Shown here piece by piece: positions 48,195 to 58,767 of a DNA stretch of 64,000 nt. The stretch is taken from assembly GCA_905480195.1 (NCBI GenBank), contig CAJQPN010000014.1, positions 62,001 to 126,000 of the forward strand, in the 5' to 3' direction. The position numbers were made by a program, and so were the translations under genes. The DNA comes from an uncultured Acidimicrobiales bacterium. GTDB taxonomy: Bacteria; Actinomycetota; Acidimicrobiia; Acidimicrobiales; Aldehydirespiratoraceae. The notes below the pieces were generated by a model. The model saw nothing but the letters and a program-made list of their open reading frames with translations, made no database searches and was not told where the DNA came from. Within the stretch, counting starts at the first letter, position 1; each line of letters opens with the position of its first letter.

Positions 48195-49643
48195 GTGGGG
48201 CGACTGACGATCGTCGGACTGGGTCCGGCTGGCCCCGAATTGATCACGCCCCAGACGCAGGCTGCGATTGCTGCAGCCGACCAGGTCTGGTTGCGCACCG
48301 CCCGCCACCCGGCCGCCGTCGGTATTGATGCCGGGTCGTTCGATGCGGTGTACGAGGCTGCTGACACGTTCGAGGATGTGTACGCCGAGATCGCGGCTCG
48401 GTTGATCGCTGACGTTGCGAGCAGAGACGAGTACTCCGTCGTCTATGCGGTACCTGGCTCGCCACTGGTGCTCGAGCGCACAGTCGAGCTCCTGCGGGCT
48501 GAGGCCGAGGCCGGTCGCCTCGTCGTCGATGTTCTTCCGGCGGTCTCGTTCCTCGACACCGTTTGGGCGCGTCTCGGGCTCGATCCGGTGGAGGCAGGCG
48601 TGCGCCTCATCGATGGGCATGCCTTCGCCACTGCAGCTGCCGGTCAGACGGGCCCGCTCCTGGTTGCACACACGCATGCGAACCACGTGTTGAGCGACAT
48701 CAAGCTCGCCATCGACGAGCCGCCGGCTCGGGCAGTGCTGTTGCAGCGGCTCGGCTTGCCCGACGAGGCGATCGTTGAGGTCGAGTGGTCCGATATCGAC
48801 CGAGCAGTTGACGCCGACCATCTGACATCGCTCTTCATTCCGGAACTGACCGAGCCGGTCGCGCACGAATTCGCCCGGTTCGACGAACTCGTGCGTCTTC
48901 TTCGCGAACAGTGTCCGTGGGATCGTGAACAGACCCATGCGAGCTTGCGACGTCACCTCCTCGAGGAGACCCACGAGGTCCTGGAGGCACTCGACGCCCG
49001 GTCGGTCATCGACGACGATCTCGATGCCCCCGATCTCGACGAGCACCTCGTCGAAGAGCTTGGTGATCTGCTGTACCAGATCTTTTTCCATGCCCGTCTC
49101 GGGGCGGAGCGGGGCTCGTTCACGATTGCTGACGTTGCGCGGGGGATCCACGACAAGCTCGTCGTGCGCCATCCACATGTCTTTGGTGATGTCGAGGCGA
49201 CCGATGCTGCATCTGTTTTGCCCATCTGGAATGCAGCGAAGGCGCAGGAGAAGAAACGTGAGTCGGCGATGGATGGCATCCCTGCTGCACTTCCTGGCTT
49301 GACCCTCGCAGCAAAGGTGCAGAAGCGGGCTCGCAGCGCAGGGTTCGACTGGGAGGGTGGCGTCGAGGTCGCGTATGCAGACGTCGAGGCCGAACTCGGT
49401 GAGGTTCGCAACGATCCGTCCGAGCACGAAGTCGGTGATCTGCTCTTCGCCGCAGTCCAAGTTGCTCGCCGGCTCGATGTCGATCCCGAGGATGCGATTC
49501 GGGGGGCGGTTCGTCGCTTCACCTCACGGTTCCGACTCGTCGAGGCGTTGGCCGGTGATGCGGCTGCTCTCGAAACAGCCGACGAGCGTCAACTCGCTGA
49601 GTGGTGGTCGCAGGCAAAAACGCACGAAGCTCTGGCAGACTGA
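48195..49643 (+). CDS. mazG: nucleoside triphosphate pyrophosphohydrolase MazG with N-terminal tetrapyrrole-methylase-like domain
   Basis: LTIVGLGPAGPELITP methylase motif; CPWDREQTHASLRRHLLEETHEVLEALD, EELGDLLYQIFFHA. Confidence 0.93.
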   Translation: MGRLTIVGLGPAGPELITPQTQAAIAAADQVWLRTARHPAAVGIDAGSFDAVYEAADTFEDVYAEIAARLIADVASRDEYSVVYAVPGSPLVLERTVELLRAEAEAGRLVVDVLPAVSFLDTVWARLGLDPVEAGVRLIDGHAFATAAAGQTGPLLVAHTHANHVLSDIKLAIDEPPARAVLLQRLGLPDEAIVEVEWSDIDRAVDADHLTSLFIPELTEPVAHEFARFDELVRLLREQCPWDREQTHASLRRHLLEETHEVLEALDARSVIDDDLDAPDLDEHLVEELGDLLYQIFFHARLGAERGSFTIADVARGIHDKLVVRHPHVFGDVEATDAASVLPIWNAAKAQEKKRESAMDGIPAALPGLTLAAKVQKRARSAGFDWEGGVEVAYADVEAELGEVRNDPSEHEVGDLLFAAVQVARRLDVDPEDAIRGAVRRFTSRFRLVEALAGDAAALETADERQLAEWWSQAKTHEALAD

Positions 49644-49739
49644 GGGCCTCGAGCGGCGGAAAGACCGTAGTTCGCGCGCTCCGCGCGAGATCCATCACCC
49701 TTCGCGCGAGGAGCAATAACCTTGCGGGTGAGCGAGTAG

Positions 49740-51041
<1,302 letters not shown>

Positions 51042-51043
51042 CC

Positions 51044-51358
51044 ATGGCAAAGCAGACCGCGGGTGAGCGTCGACCGTTCTGGTCCAGTGTCGTCGTCGGT
51101 GGATTCATGTTGGTGTCGACACTTGTCGTGGTGGGGTTGTTGGCGTACATCCCGGTCACGCAGTACTTCGAGATGCGGGGCCAGTTGGCCGAAGCCGATG
51201 CCGAAGCGGACGCACTCGAAGCTGCTCGTCTGGAGGCGCAGAGCAAGCTGGTTGATGCGGAGAAGCGGAATGCAGAACGGGCTCGTTGCTTCAACACGTG
51301 GGTCCCGATCGGCGAGGAGACCTACGTAGTGCAAGGGCTCCTCACCTGCGACGACTGA
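51044..51358 (+). CDS. septum formation initiator family protein (FtsB/DivIC-like)
   Basis: Single TM plus short coiled coil directly after eno, as in other actinobacteria. Confidence 0.75.
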   Translation: MAKQTAGERRPFWSSVVVGGFMLVSTLVVVGLLAYIPVTQYFEMRGQLAEADAEADALEAARLEAQSKLVDAEKRNAERARCFNTWVPIGEETYVVQGLLTCDD

Positions 51359-51374
51359 TCAGCTCGTCGGTTGT

Positions 51375-51818
51375 TCACCAGATACGACACGACCGCCGTT
51401 GAACCGGTGTGGACGTGACCAGGTTGGTGATCGTGTCCCCCAGATCCCAGAAGGCCTCGATCAACCCGTCGAGGTGAGCGAGGTCTCGGCACCAGGCCCG
51501 CACGACATGGCTCTCACTGCCGGTGACTCGGTTGCACTCGATCACCTCGGGTAGCGACGCTGCGAGCGCGTCGATCTCAGGTGCTTTTGACCCTGCGGAG
51601 TGGATCCGGATGATTGCCAGGATCGGCGAGCCCAGCGCAGCCGGATCGATCGTGGCCGTGTAGCCCGTGATCACGCCGGCCCGTTCCAGGCGGCGGACGC
51701 GTTCGGTGACGGCAGGGGCCGAGAGTCCGACCTGCTCTCCGAGGTCGCGATAAGAGATCCGCCCGTTGTTCTGGAGTTCGTCGAGGATTTGCCGGTCGAT
51801 CGAGTCGAGCATGGCCAA
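51375..51818 (-). CDS. Lrp/AsnC family transcriptional regulator
   Basis: LDSIDRQILDELQNNGRISYRDLGEQVGLSAPAVTERVRRLERAGVITGYTA. Confidence 0.93.
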   Translation of the reverse strand: MAMLDSIDRQILDELQNNGRISYRDLGEQVGLSAPAVTERVRRLERAGVITGYTATIDPAALGSPILAIIRIHSAGSKAPEIDALAASLPEVIECNRVTGSESHVVRAWCRDLAHLDGLIEAFWDLGDTITNLVTSTPVQRRSCRIW

Positions 51819-51937
51819 AACCGTACTATGAAAAGAAAGGCGCTAGGGAATAGATGCCATGTAAAAAAAGCAATTGAACCTGTAAATCCATTGAGAAACA
51901 TACTTTCAGAGGAACAGGCATTCGTATCATTGGTTTC

Positions 51938-52084
51938 ATGAGTAGCAACAACGAACCCCACACCCACTTCAAAGAACTGCTGGAGGCCTGGAATCGTCAC
52001 GAGGACCTGCGGCGCAATGGCGCCGCCGTGAATGACCTTGCAGCGTCACGCTTCGCGCTCGATCGGTTGCGCCTCACCCTCTGA
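51938..52084 (+). CDS. hypothetical 48-aa protein
   Basis: Own translation MSSNNEPHTHFKELLEAWNRHEDLRRNGAAVNDLAASRFALDRLRLTL*; divergent from lrp; not in ORF track. Confidence 0.4.
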   Translation: MSSNNEPHTHFKELLEAWNRHEDLRRNGAAVNDLAASRFALDRLRLTL

Positions 52085-52154
52085 GGCCCGATCACCATGC
52101 CCGGCGGGTGCTTCGTCCTGGGGCGCTCAGCCATCGCAGGCGTAGGCTGGGGTT

Positions 52155-53261
52155 GTGAAGGAGCTTTTCAATCCGCTCGACCGGTGGCTCGGTTCGGCCA
52201 CGCCGGCCGCCATCGCTCGAGTCATCGATCTCGACGGCTCCGGTCCCCGTCTTCCGGGGGCGGCGATGGCGGTCACTGTCGACCAAGATGTCCGCGGTTC
52301 TGTGAGCGGTGGATGCGTCGAGGGCGCCGTCGTGATCGAGGCACTCGACGTGATCGAATCTGCTACCAACCGCGTCGTCAGCTTCGGCTACAGCGACGAT
52401 GAGGCCTTCGCAGTTGGGCTCACGTGCGGTGGCACCATTCACCTCTTCATCGAGACGTTCGATCCGGCTGACTGGTTCGAACCACTCAAGGCCGATGTTG
52501 CGGCTGAGCGAGCAGTTGCGTTGGCTACGGTCATTGAGGGCCCCAACGCAGGTCGAAAGCTGCTGGTTCGAACCGACGAAGCTTCCGGTCCGCTCACGAT
52601 TGGCAGCCTCGGCGACAAGGGTCTCGATCGGGTCGTCGAGCGCGATGCTCGGGGCGAACTCGCAGCGGGCCAATCAGGTCTTCGGCACTACGGTGAGCAT
52701 GGCGAGGCCCGAGAAAGTGACGTCTCGGTCTTCATCGAGTCGTTCGCTCCACCTCCTCAAATGCTGATCTTCGGGGCAGTCGACTTCACGGCGGCACTGG
52801 CCAGGGTCGCCAAGGTGCTCGGTTACCGCGTCATTGTCTGTGACGCTCGCGAGGTCTTCGCCACCCGGCAACGGTTTCCGATGGCCGACGATCTCGTCGT
52901 CGACTGGCCCGATCGACTCCTGACCGAGCTTGGTGAGGGCCTCGGGCCGCGAGACGCCGTTTGCATCCTTACCCATGACGCCAAGTTCGATGTTCCGGCG
53001 GTCACCGGGGCGCTCGCAACCGACGTCGGTTACATCGGGGTGATGGGCAGCCGGCGCACTCACGACGACCGGACGAAACGTCTCGTCGACGCCGGTGTCG
53101 ACGAAGCGGGGTTCGACCGGCTCCGCTCGCCGATCGGTCTTGATCTCGGCGCACGGACGCCCGAGGAGACCGCCATCTCGATCGTTGCAGAGATCATCGC
53201 AGAACGAACCGGGCGGACCGTCACGTCGCTGTCGGCGACGACGGGGCCGATCCACGACTGA
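52155..53261 (+). CDS. XdhC/CoxI family protein
   Basis: GSVSGGCVEGAVVIEA; YIGVMGSRRTHDDR; IGLDLGARTPEETAISIVAEI. Confidence 0.92.
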   Translation: MKELFNPLDRWLGSATPAAIARVIDLDGSGPRLPGAAMAVTVDQDVRGSVSGGCVEGAVVIEALDVIESATNRVVSFGYSDDEAFAVGLTCGGTIHLFIETFDPADWFEPLKADVAAERAVALATVIEGPNAGRKLLVRTDEASGPLTIGSLGDKGLDRVVERDARGELAAGQSGLRHYGEHGEARESDVSVFIESFAPPPQMLIFGAVDFTAALARVAKVLGYRVIVCDAREVFATRQRFPMADDLVVDWPDRLLTELGEGLGPRDAVCILTHDAKFDVPAVTGALATDVGYIGVMGSRRTHDDRTKRLVDAGVDEAGFDRLRSPIGLDLGARTPEETAISIVAEIIAERTGRTVTSLSATTGPIHD

Positions 53262-53263
53262 GG

Positions 53264-53746
53264 TCAGCTGGGTTTCGGTGGCGGCGACGTCGGCTGCGTC
53301 TGCACGGCACGCACATGAAACGACTGTCTCCAGTCGACATGGGTCGTTTCGTCGATCGACAACTGCCAGGTGTAGCTCTGTCCCGGTTGGACCGGGAGGG
53401 TCGGAAACGTGATCGCAAGCGGCACCGAGAGGGGAGTGCCGGCCTTCAATCCCGCGGGTCGGCCGGCCTCGAAGCGCCCGTGCACCACGAGTGGTTGTTC
53501 GTTGATCGTCACTGGGTGGCCGTCCTCATCGAGGAGATCGAGCCGCCACTGATGGTTCACGTTGGCCCGATCCCACGGAACCTCGATGCGTATCGCGACG
53601 CCCAGCGGTTGGGGTCGGGGCCCGATGACCGAGACACCTCCCCCGAGGATGTAGAGCTTGCGATCGGCCACCTGGGCGGCATCGGCGAGCAGCATCGTGA
53701 CCCGAAGCATCGGTGGGGTTGAGACGGGGGGAACAGTCGGGTCCAT
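53264..53746 (-). CDS. hypothetical protein (DUF6941-like)
   Basis: LLADAAQVADRKLYILGGGVSVIGP...; immunoglobulin-like beta-rich sequence. Confidence 0.65.
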   Translation of the reverse strand: MDPTVPPVSTPPMLRVTMLLADAAQVADRKLYILGGGVSVIGPRPQPLGVAIRIEVPWDRANVNHQWRLDLLDEDGHPVTINEQPLVVHGRFEAGRPAGLKAGTPLSVPLAITFPTLPVQPGQSYTWQLSIDETTHVDWRQSFHVRAVQTQPTSPPPKPS

Positions 53747-53763
53747 GTGGGCGACCCTAGGCT

Positions 53764-54372
53764 GTGTCGGTGACCGAGTCCGACCACGTCGAAACCAAGC
53801 CGTACGAACGTCATCGGTCGATCGCTGCAGTGATCCTCGCAGCAGGAGCGGGATCTCGCTTTGCAGGAAACGAGCACAAACTGCTCGCCGAGATCGACGG
53901 TGTGCCCATGGTTCGGATCGTCATCGACGCGGCTCGGGCAGCCGACGTCGATGAGGTCGTGGTCGTCAGCGGCGCGATCGACCTCGAATCGCTCGTGCCC
54001 GACGATGTGACGCTTCTCCACAATGAACTCTGGGAAGACGGGCAGGCGACATCATTGCGGGCCGCTGTCGCCTACGCAGAGATGCGAGGGCACAGCGCGA
54101 TCATCATCGGGTTGGGAGACAGCCCCGGTGTGACGTCCGAGATCTGGAACGCTGTCGCAGCGGTCGACAACGATTTGGTGTCGGCTCGGTACGACGGTGA
54201 TCTGCGTCCGCCGGTCAAGTTGTCCGCGGCGATGTGGGCCGGCCTACCGGTGAGTGGCGACGAAGGCGCCCGTGCGCTGATGCGGGCTCGTCCAGATTTC
54301 GTGCGGCCAGTGCCGGTTGAGGGAAACCCCCACGACATCGACACACTCGAAGACTTGCGGCGTTGGAGTTGA
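53764..54372 (+). CDS. nucleotidyltransferase family protein (MocA/CoxF-like molybdenum cofactor cytidylyltransferase)
   Basis: AAVILAAGAGSRFAGNEHKLLAEIDGVPMVR; LGDSPGVTSEIWNAV. Confidence 0.85.
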   Translation: MSVTESDHVETKPYERHRSIAAVILAAGAGSRFAGNEHKLLAEIDGVPMVRIVIDAARAADVDEVVVVSGAIDLESLVPDDVTLLHNELWEDGQATSLRAAVAYAEMRGHSAIIIGLGDSPGVTSEIWNAVAAVDNDLVSARYDGDLRPPVKLSAAMWAGLPVSGDEGARALMRARPDFVRPVPVEGNPHDIDTLEDLRRWS

Positions 54373-54373
54373 C

Positions 54374-55012
54374 GTGGAGTTGAGCGACACGTTCTCTATC
54401 GCTCGTCCGTATGACGATGCCTGGCGGCTCTTGCACGATCCGAGCCGCCTCGCCCCCTGTGTCCCTGGGGCACAGCTCACCGCGGTGCACGGCGACCGCT
54501 ACGACGGCATCGTCTCGGTTCGGCTCGGCGTTCTCGCCGCCCGCTTCGAAGGCAGTGCCACGTTTGACTTCGACGATGATCGTCGCCGGATCATCGTGCA
54601 AGCGGCCGGCGCCGGCAACCACGGTTTTGCCGAGGCCCACATCACGGCGCGGCTTGAGCCGTTGTCAGACGATTCGACGCAGGTCAATGTCGATACAGAT
54701 CTCCAGGTCGGAGGTCGCTTCGCTCAACTGAGCCGGGGGGTCATCGCCGAGGTGTCTACGGCACTCACCGCCCAGTTCGCCGGCAACCTTGCGGCGTCGA
54801 TCGATGTTGAACGGCACCTCGGGAGCGACGTATTCGCTTCGGCTGGGGGAAAGCGGATCGAGATGCCCGAGCCCGAGGCCCTCGATCTGCTCGATGCCGC
54901 TCGTCGTCCGATCATGAAGCGCTTGATCCCGCTGGCGATGTTGCTTGCGCTGACCAGGCCTACTGTTCGGCGCTTTCGCCGGCGTCGAGTCGGACGAACG
55001 GCGGGCCGATGA
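54374..55012 (+). CDS. SRPBCC/CoxG (carbon monoxide dehydrogenase subunit G) family protein
   Basis: DTFSIARPYDDAWRLLHDPSRLAPCVPGAQLT; LQVGGRFAQLSRGVIAEVS. Confidence 0.85.
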   Translation: MELSDTFSIARPYDDAWRLLHDPSRLAPCVPGAQLTAVHGDRYDGIVSVRLGVLAARFEGSATFDFDDDRRRIIVQAAGAGNHGFAEAHITARLEPLSDDSTQVNVDTDLQVGGRFAQLSRGVIAEVSTALTAQFAGNLAASIDVERHLGSDVFASAGGKRIEMPEPEALDLLDAARRPIMKRLIPLAMLLALTRPTVRRFRRRRVGRTAGR

Positions 55013-55506
55013 ATCAACAGCTCGATCCCGTGGCTGATCGCCTCCGTGTCGCCGAACTACTCGGTCGTGAGCCCGCAGGCGCCTTCGAGGTCGTAGTGCG
55101 CAACGCCGATGGTGATCCGGTGGTGCTGCGGAACGCGCCGATCCTCGACAACGGTCGGCCGATGCCCACGCTGTATTGGTTGGCGGGCGAGTACGAACGT
55201 CGAGTCGTGGGGCGAATGGAAGGTGACGGCGGCGTACGACGAGCCGAGGCCGAGGTGGGGCTCGAGGCGATTGATGCGGCCCACCGCCGGTATGCCGCTG
55301 AGCGCGACGCCGAGATTCCTGTCGATCACGACGGCCCGCGCCCGTCGGCTGGTGTGGGCGGCACCCGAAAGGGCGTGAAGTGCCTCCACGCGCACTATGC
55401 GTGGTATCTCGCAGGTGGTGATGATCCGGTCGGCCGGTGGGTCGCCGAACGGTTCGCCGAATACGAAGACCGCCACGACCTTCCGGAGGACCATGCCTGT
55501 GCGTGA
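55009..55506 (+). CDS. DUF501 family protein
   Basis: RNAPILDNGRPMPTLYWLAG; GTRKGVKCLHAHYAWYLAGGDDPVGRWV. Confidence 0.9.
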   Translation: MNQQLDPVADRLRVAELLGREPAGAFEVVVRNADGDPVVLRNAPILDNGRPMPTLYWLAGEYERRVVGRMEGDGGVRRAEAEVGLEAIDAAHRRYAAERDAEIPVDHDGPRPSAGVGGTRKGVKCLHAHYAWYLAGGDDPVGRWVAERFAEYEDRHDLPEDHACA

Positions 55507-56407
55507 GTCGGTCGCTGCCATCGATCTCGGGACCAACTCGACTCGTCTCCTCGTCCACGATGGCGAGCAGACGCTCGAGCGGTTGATGACGATCACTCGT
55601 CTCGGCCAGGACGTCGAACGTACGGGCCGGTTGGCCGACGAGGCCATCGAACGGGTCCTCGCCTGCCTTCGTGAGTACAAAGAAGTCATGGATCACTTCG
55701 GCGTCACTCGGGTTCGCGCTGCGGCAACGTCTGCTGCCCGCGACGCCGCAAACTGCGACGCCTTCTTTGACGCAGTCGAGCAGGTGGTTGGCGCACGGCC
55801 GGAGTTGCTGACGGGGCTCGAGGAAGGACGACTGTCTTTTCGTGGGGCCACCGCCGATCTCGACCCGGCAGACGGCCCGTTCTGCGTCTTCGACATCGGA
55901 GGTGGCTCGACAGAGTTCGCGTTTGGTACCGACGAGGCCGAGGCAGCAATGTCACTCGATATCGGATGTGTGCGGCTCACCGAGAAATATGTCGAGCACG
56001 ACCCTCCGCGGCCCGAAGAACTGGTCGCCTGCCTCTCGATCACGGAGGCCCACCTCGATGATGTCGCTCGAGAGATTCCCCAGACCTCGCACTCCCGGAC
56101 CTTCGTCGGGCTTGCCGGTACTGTCTCGGCGGCTGCGGCGGTCGAGATTGGTCTGGAGCACTACGATCGCGACCAGATCCACCACTTCCGCCTCACCAGA
56201 GAGGCAGCAGAGGACGTCTATCGCACGCTCGTCACCGAGAGCCGCGAAGACCGCGTCCATAACCCGGGCCTCGAAGAGGCACGTGCCGATGTCATCGTTG
56301 GTGGCATGTGCATTCTCGTGCGCATCATGCGGTACTTCGACATTGCGGAACTGGTGGTGTCGGAATCCGACATCCTTGACGGGTTGGTTCTCTCACTCCT
56401 CGACTGA
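55493..56407 (+). CDS. ppx: Ppx/GppA exopolyphosphatase family protein
   Basis: VAAIDLGTNSTRLLV; FDIGGGSTEFAFG; GLAGTVSAAAA. Confidence 0.93.
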   Translation: MPVRESVAAIDLGTNSTRLLVHDGEQTLERLMTITRLGQDVERTGRLADEAIERVLACLREYKEVMDHFGVTRVRAAATSAARDAANCDAFFDAVEQVVGARPELLTGLEEGRLSFRGATADLDPADGPFCVFDIGGGSTEFAFGTDEAEAAMSLDIGCVRLTEKYVEHDPPRPEELVACLSITEAHLDDVAREIPQTSHSRTFVGLAGTVSAAAAVEIGLEHYDRDQIHHFRLTREAAEDVYRTLVTESREDRVHNPGLEEARADVIVGGMCILVRIMRYFDIAELVVSESDILDGLVLSLLD

Positions 56408-56439
56408 TTCGCCACGCTGGCATCACAGCGGGGCGTGGT

Positions 56440-57228
56440 TCAACCCCGGACGGGGGGCGGGTCGCTTGGTGGGCCGGCGAACAGTTGTGCCTTCTCCAGC
56501 CAGTCGGTGGCGATGTCACCGACGAGCTCAAGGTCGGTTTCTGCCAGGTTTCGACGCTGCGAGGTGACGAGGCAGAAGTCGAGCGCAGACCCGGTGACCG
56601 TGGCGTCGGCATCGTCGGGCCCCCAGCTCCAGGTGTCGCCGCCGGGTGACGTGAGGGTGACTCGGACCTCTCCATTCGGAATTTCGAGACGGCGATTGAT
56701 GTAGGTCCAACCGCGCGTGATGTAGCCCAGCTGGGCGATGTGGCGTAAGCGATCCGTGGCTGGGCGGTCGGCCCCTACGGTGTCGCAGACGTCCTGGCCG
56801 TGGGCCCACGCCTCCATGAGGCGGGCGGTCAGGAACGATTTGGCCCCCATCGAGGGGCCGTACCACTCAATACGGGCGTCTTCTGCGCACGTTGCCGCCG
56901 CTTCTGAGAGTTCGTTGCGGTGATGGCGCCAGTGAGTCAGCAGCTCTGCGGGAGCCATCGCACGAGACGCGCCGAGCGTCAGCTCGTCGCCATCGGCGCG
57001 AGACATCAGATCCTTGCGGTGGGCTTCGAATGCTTCGGGGTCGCGGATTGCGAGCGCAGCGGTCATGTCGAAGAAGGCGAGGTGACCGATCTGGTCGCGA
57101 ACGGCCCAACCCGGTGACGGCGTCGGCAGCTCCCAGAGATCGTCGCTGAGGTCGGCGACCACGGCATCAAGCGCCGCTTGTTCGGCGATCAAGTCGGCAG
57201 AGACGGACGCAACGGTCGGCTTGTTCAT
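56440..57228 (-). CDS. TIGR03084 family / maleylpyruvate-isomerase-like (DinB/mycothiol) protein
   Basis: DLWELPTPSPGWAVRDQIGHLAFFD; MEAWAHGQDVCDTVG. Confidence 0.85.
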   Translation of the reverse strand: MNKPTVASVSADLIAEQAALDAVVADLSDDLWELPTPSPGWAVRDQIGHLAFFDMTAALAIRDPEAFEAHRKDLMSRADGDELTLGASRAMAPAELLTHWRHHRNELSEAAATCAEDARIEWYGPSMGAKSFLTARLMEAWAHGQDVCDTVGADRPATDRLRHIAQLGYITRGWTYINRRLEIPNGEVRVTLTSPGGDTWSWGPDDADATVTGSALDFCLVTSQRRNLAETDLELVGDIATDWLEKAQLFAGPPSDPPPVRG

Positions 57229-57475
57229 GATCGCAGTGTTGCACGCCGTGAATCGACGGAGAGACCGCGGTTGAGGAGTAGGAGGCCGTGACAGGGCATG
57301 ACCGTAACGAGGCTGGGGGAGTCGAGGATGCCCATCCGGGCAAAGGCTACGCTCGCCAGATGCCAGATCGCCCGACGGCTGAGTGGTTACTCGCCCTCTC
57401 GACCGGTGACGAAGGCTGCCGGACTGCTGTCAGGTTGGTGCCGGTCGCCATGGTCTCGCGCCTCAACGGGCATCG

Positions 57476-58684
57476 ATGACTTCCGGGGAACGCACGGAGG
57501 CGAACCTCCGGGCCTACGCGATCCATCAGCGAGTCGTCGGATCGTTGTTCTGGCTCCCCACCGTGCTCCTGTACCTGATCGACCAGGTCGGACTCACTCA
57601 GGCACTGCAGCTCGGTGCCCTCTACTACCTGACCGTTGTCGTTCTCGAGGTGCCATCGGGCTGGTTCAGCGATCACGTCGGACGGGTCGCAGCACTTCGG
57701 GTCACTGCGGTGGCGTGGGTCGGTTGCCATGTGCTGTTCCTGGTGGGTGGCCTCGGACCGATCGCCGGTGCTCAGGTCTTGTTGGCTGTCGGTTACGCGT
57801 TCTTGTCGGGCACGGACTCGACTTTTCACTTCGACGTGCTCGACGCCGACGGGCGGTCGTCGGAGTTCGAAAGCCGTGAGGCACGGGTGCGTACCGGACT
57901 CCTCTATGCAACGGCGGTCACGGCGATCGTCGGCGGATGCCTTGCGCTCGTCGACCTGCGGCTGCCGTTCGTTGCCGCACTCCTTGCGGCGGCAGTGCAG
58001 CTCGGCGCAACAGTGGGTATGAGTGAACCGCCGCGTTCGGCTCGACAGGCGAGCTTCGCCGCGGATCTGCGCTCGATCGCCGGTCATCTGAGGCGTCCCT
58101 TGCTGGCCTGGGTCACCATCTACGTCGTGGTGGAGGTCGTCCTCATCCATCTCGTGTCCGAGTTGGCGCCGCCGTATCTGGTGATGGTCCTCGAACGCCC
58201 GACCGACGATCCAGCCGGTGCCGCAGTCATTGCCGGTCTCTTGGCCGCCACAGTCGCCGCGATCGGTGGCTTGTCGCTGCGCTACACCGAATCGGCAAGA
58301 CAGCGCTTTGGGGTTGGTGCGGTCCTGCTTGCCTTGGCATCGGTGACCGCAGCAGCGTCTGTCGCCATGGCTCTTTTCGTGTCGTTTTTCGTCTTACCGC
58401 TGGTCGTTTCGCGCGGAGTCCAGATGGCGGCGACCCAGGTCATGGTTCCCGGCATCATTTCGCGACGGGTGGAGCAACACCATCGAGCCACGATGTTGTC
58501 GGTGACGTCGCTGCTGGGCCGCTGCACCTACGCAATGGTGCTCCTGGTCATCGCAGCTGAGCACCTTCCGCGCGTTCTCGACACGGCCGCGATGGTGGCA
58601 GTAGTCGCTGCCTTGCTGGCGGTTGTCACGGCGATTCGCCCGAGTGTCGCTGCCGAACTCCGCGCCGATCAAGACGCAACCTGA
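57476..58684 (+). CDS. MFS transporter
   Basis: About 12 hydrophobic segments; EVPSGWFSDHVGRVAALR. Confidence 0.85.
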   Translation: MTSGERTEANLRAYAIHQRVVGSLFWLPTVLLYLIDQVGLTQALQLGALYYLTVVVLEVPSGWFSDHVGRVAALRVTAVAWVGCHVLFLVGGLGPIAGAQVLLAVGYAFLSGTDSTFHFDVLDADGRSSEFESREARVRTGLLYATAVTAIVGGCLALVDLRLPFVAALLAAAVQLGATVGMSEPPRSARQASFAADLRSIAGHLRRPLLAWVTIYVVVEVVLIHLVSELAPPYLVMVLERPTDDPAGAAVIAGLLAATVAAIGGLSLRYTESARQRFGVGAVLLALASVTAAASVAMALFVSFFVLPLVVSRGVQMAATQVMVPGIISRRVEQHHRATMLSVTSLLGRCTYAMVLLVIAAEHLPRVLDTAAMVAVVAALLAVVTAIRPSVAAELRADQDAT

Positions 58685-58767
58685 GATCGGCCCCGTCGCC
58701 GAGCGTATGGACCGTTGCCCGCTGGGATAATTCGCACGCTTGTGGATTACCCAGTACGGTCGGTCCT

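Noticed and set aside
48138-49460. 440-aa minus-strand ORF
   Set aside because: Antisense to mazG; no domain signature.
58685-58767. Imperfect inverted repeat TGGGATAA...TTACCCA before the carboxylase operon
   Set aside because: Arms are imperfect and short; cannot be separated from background without comparative data.
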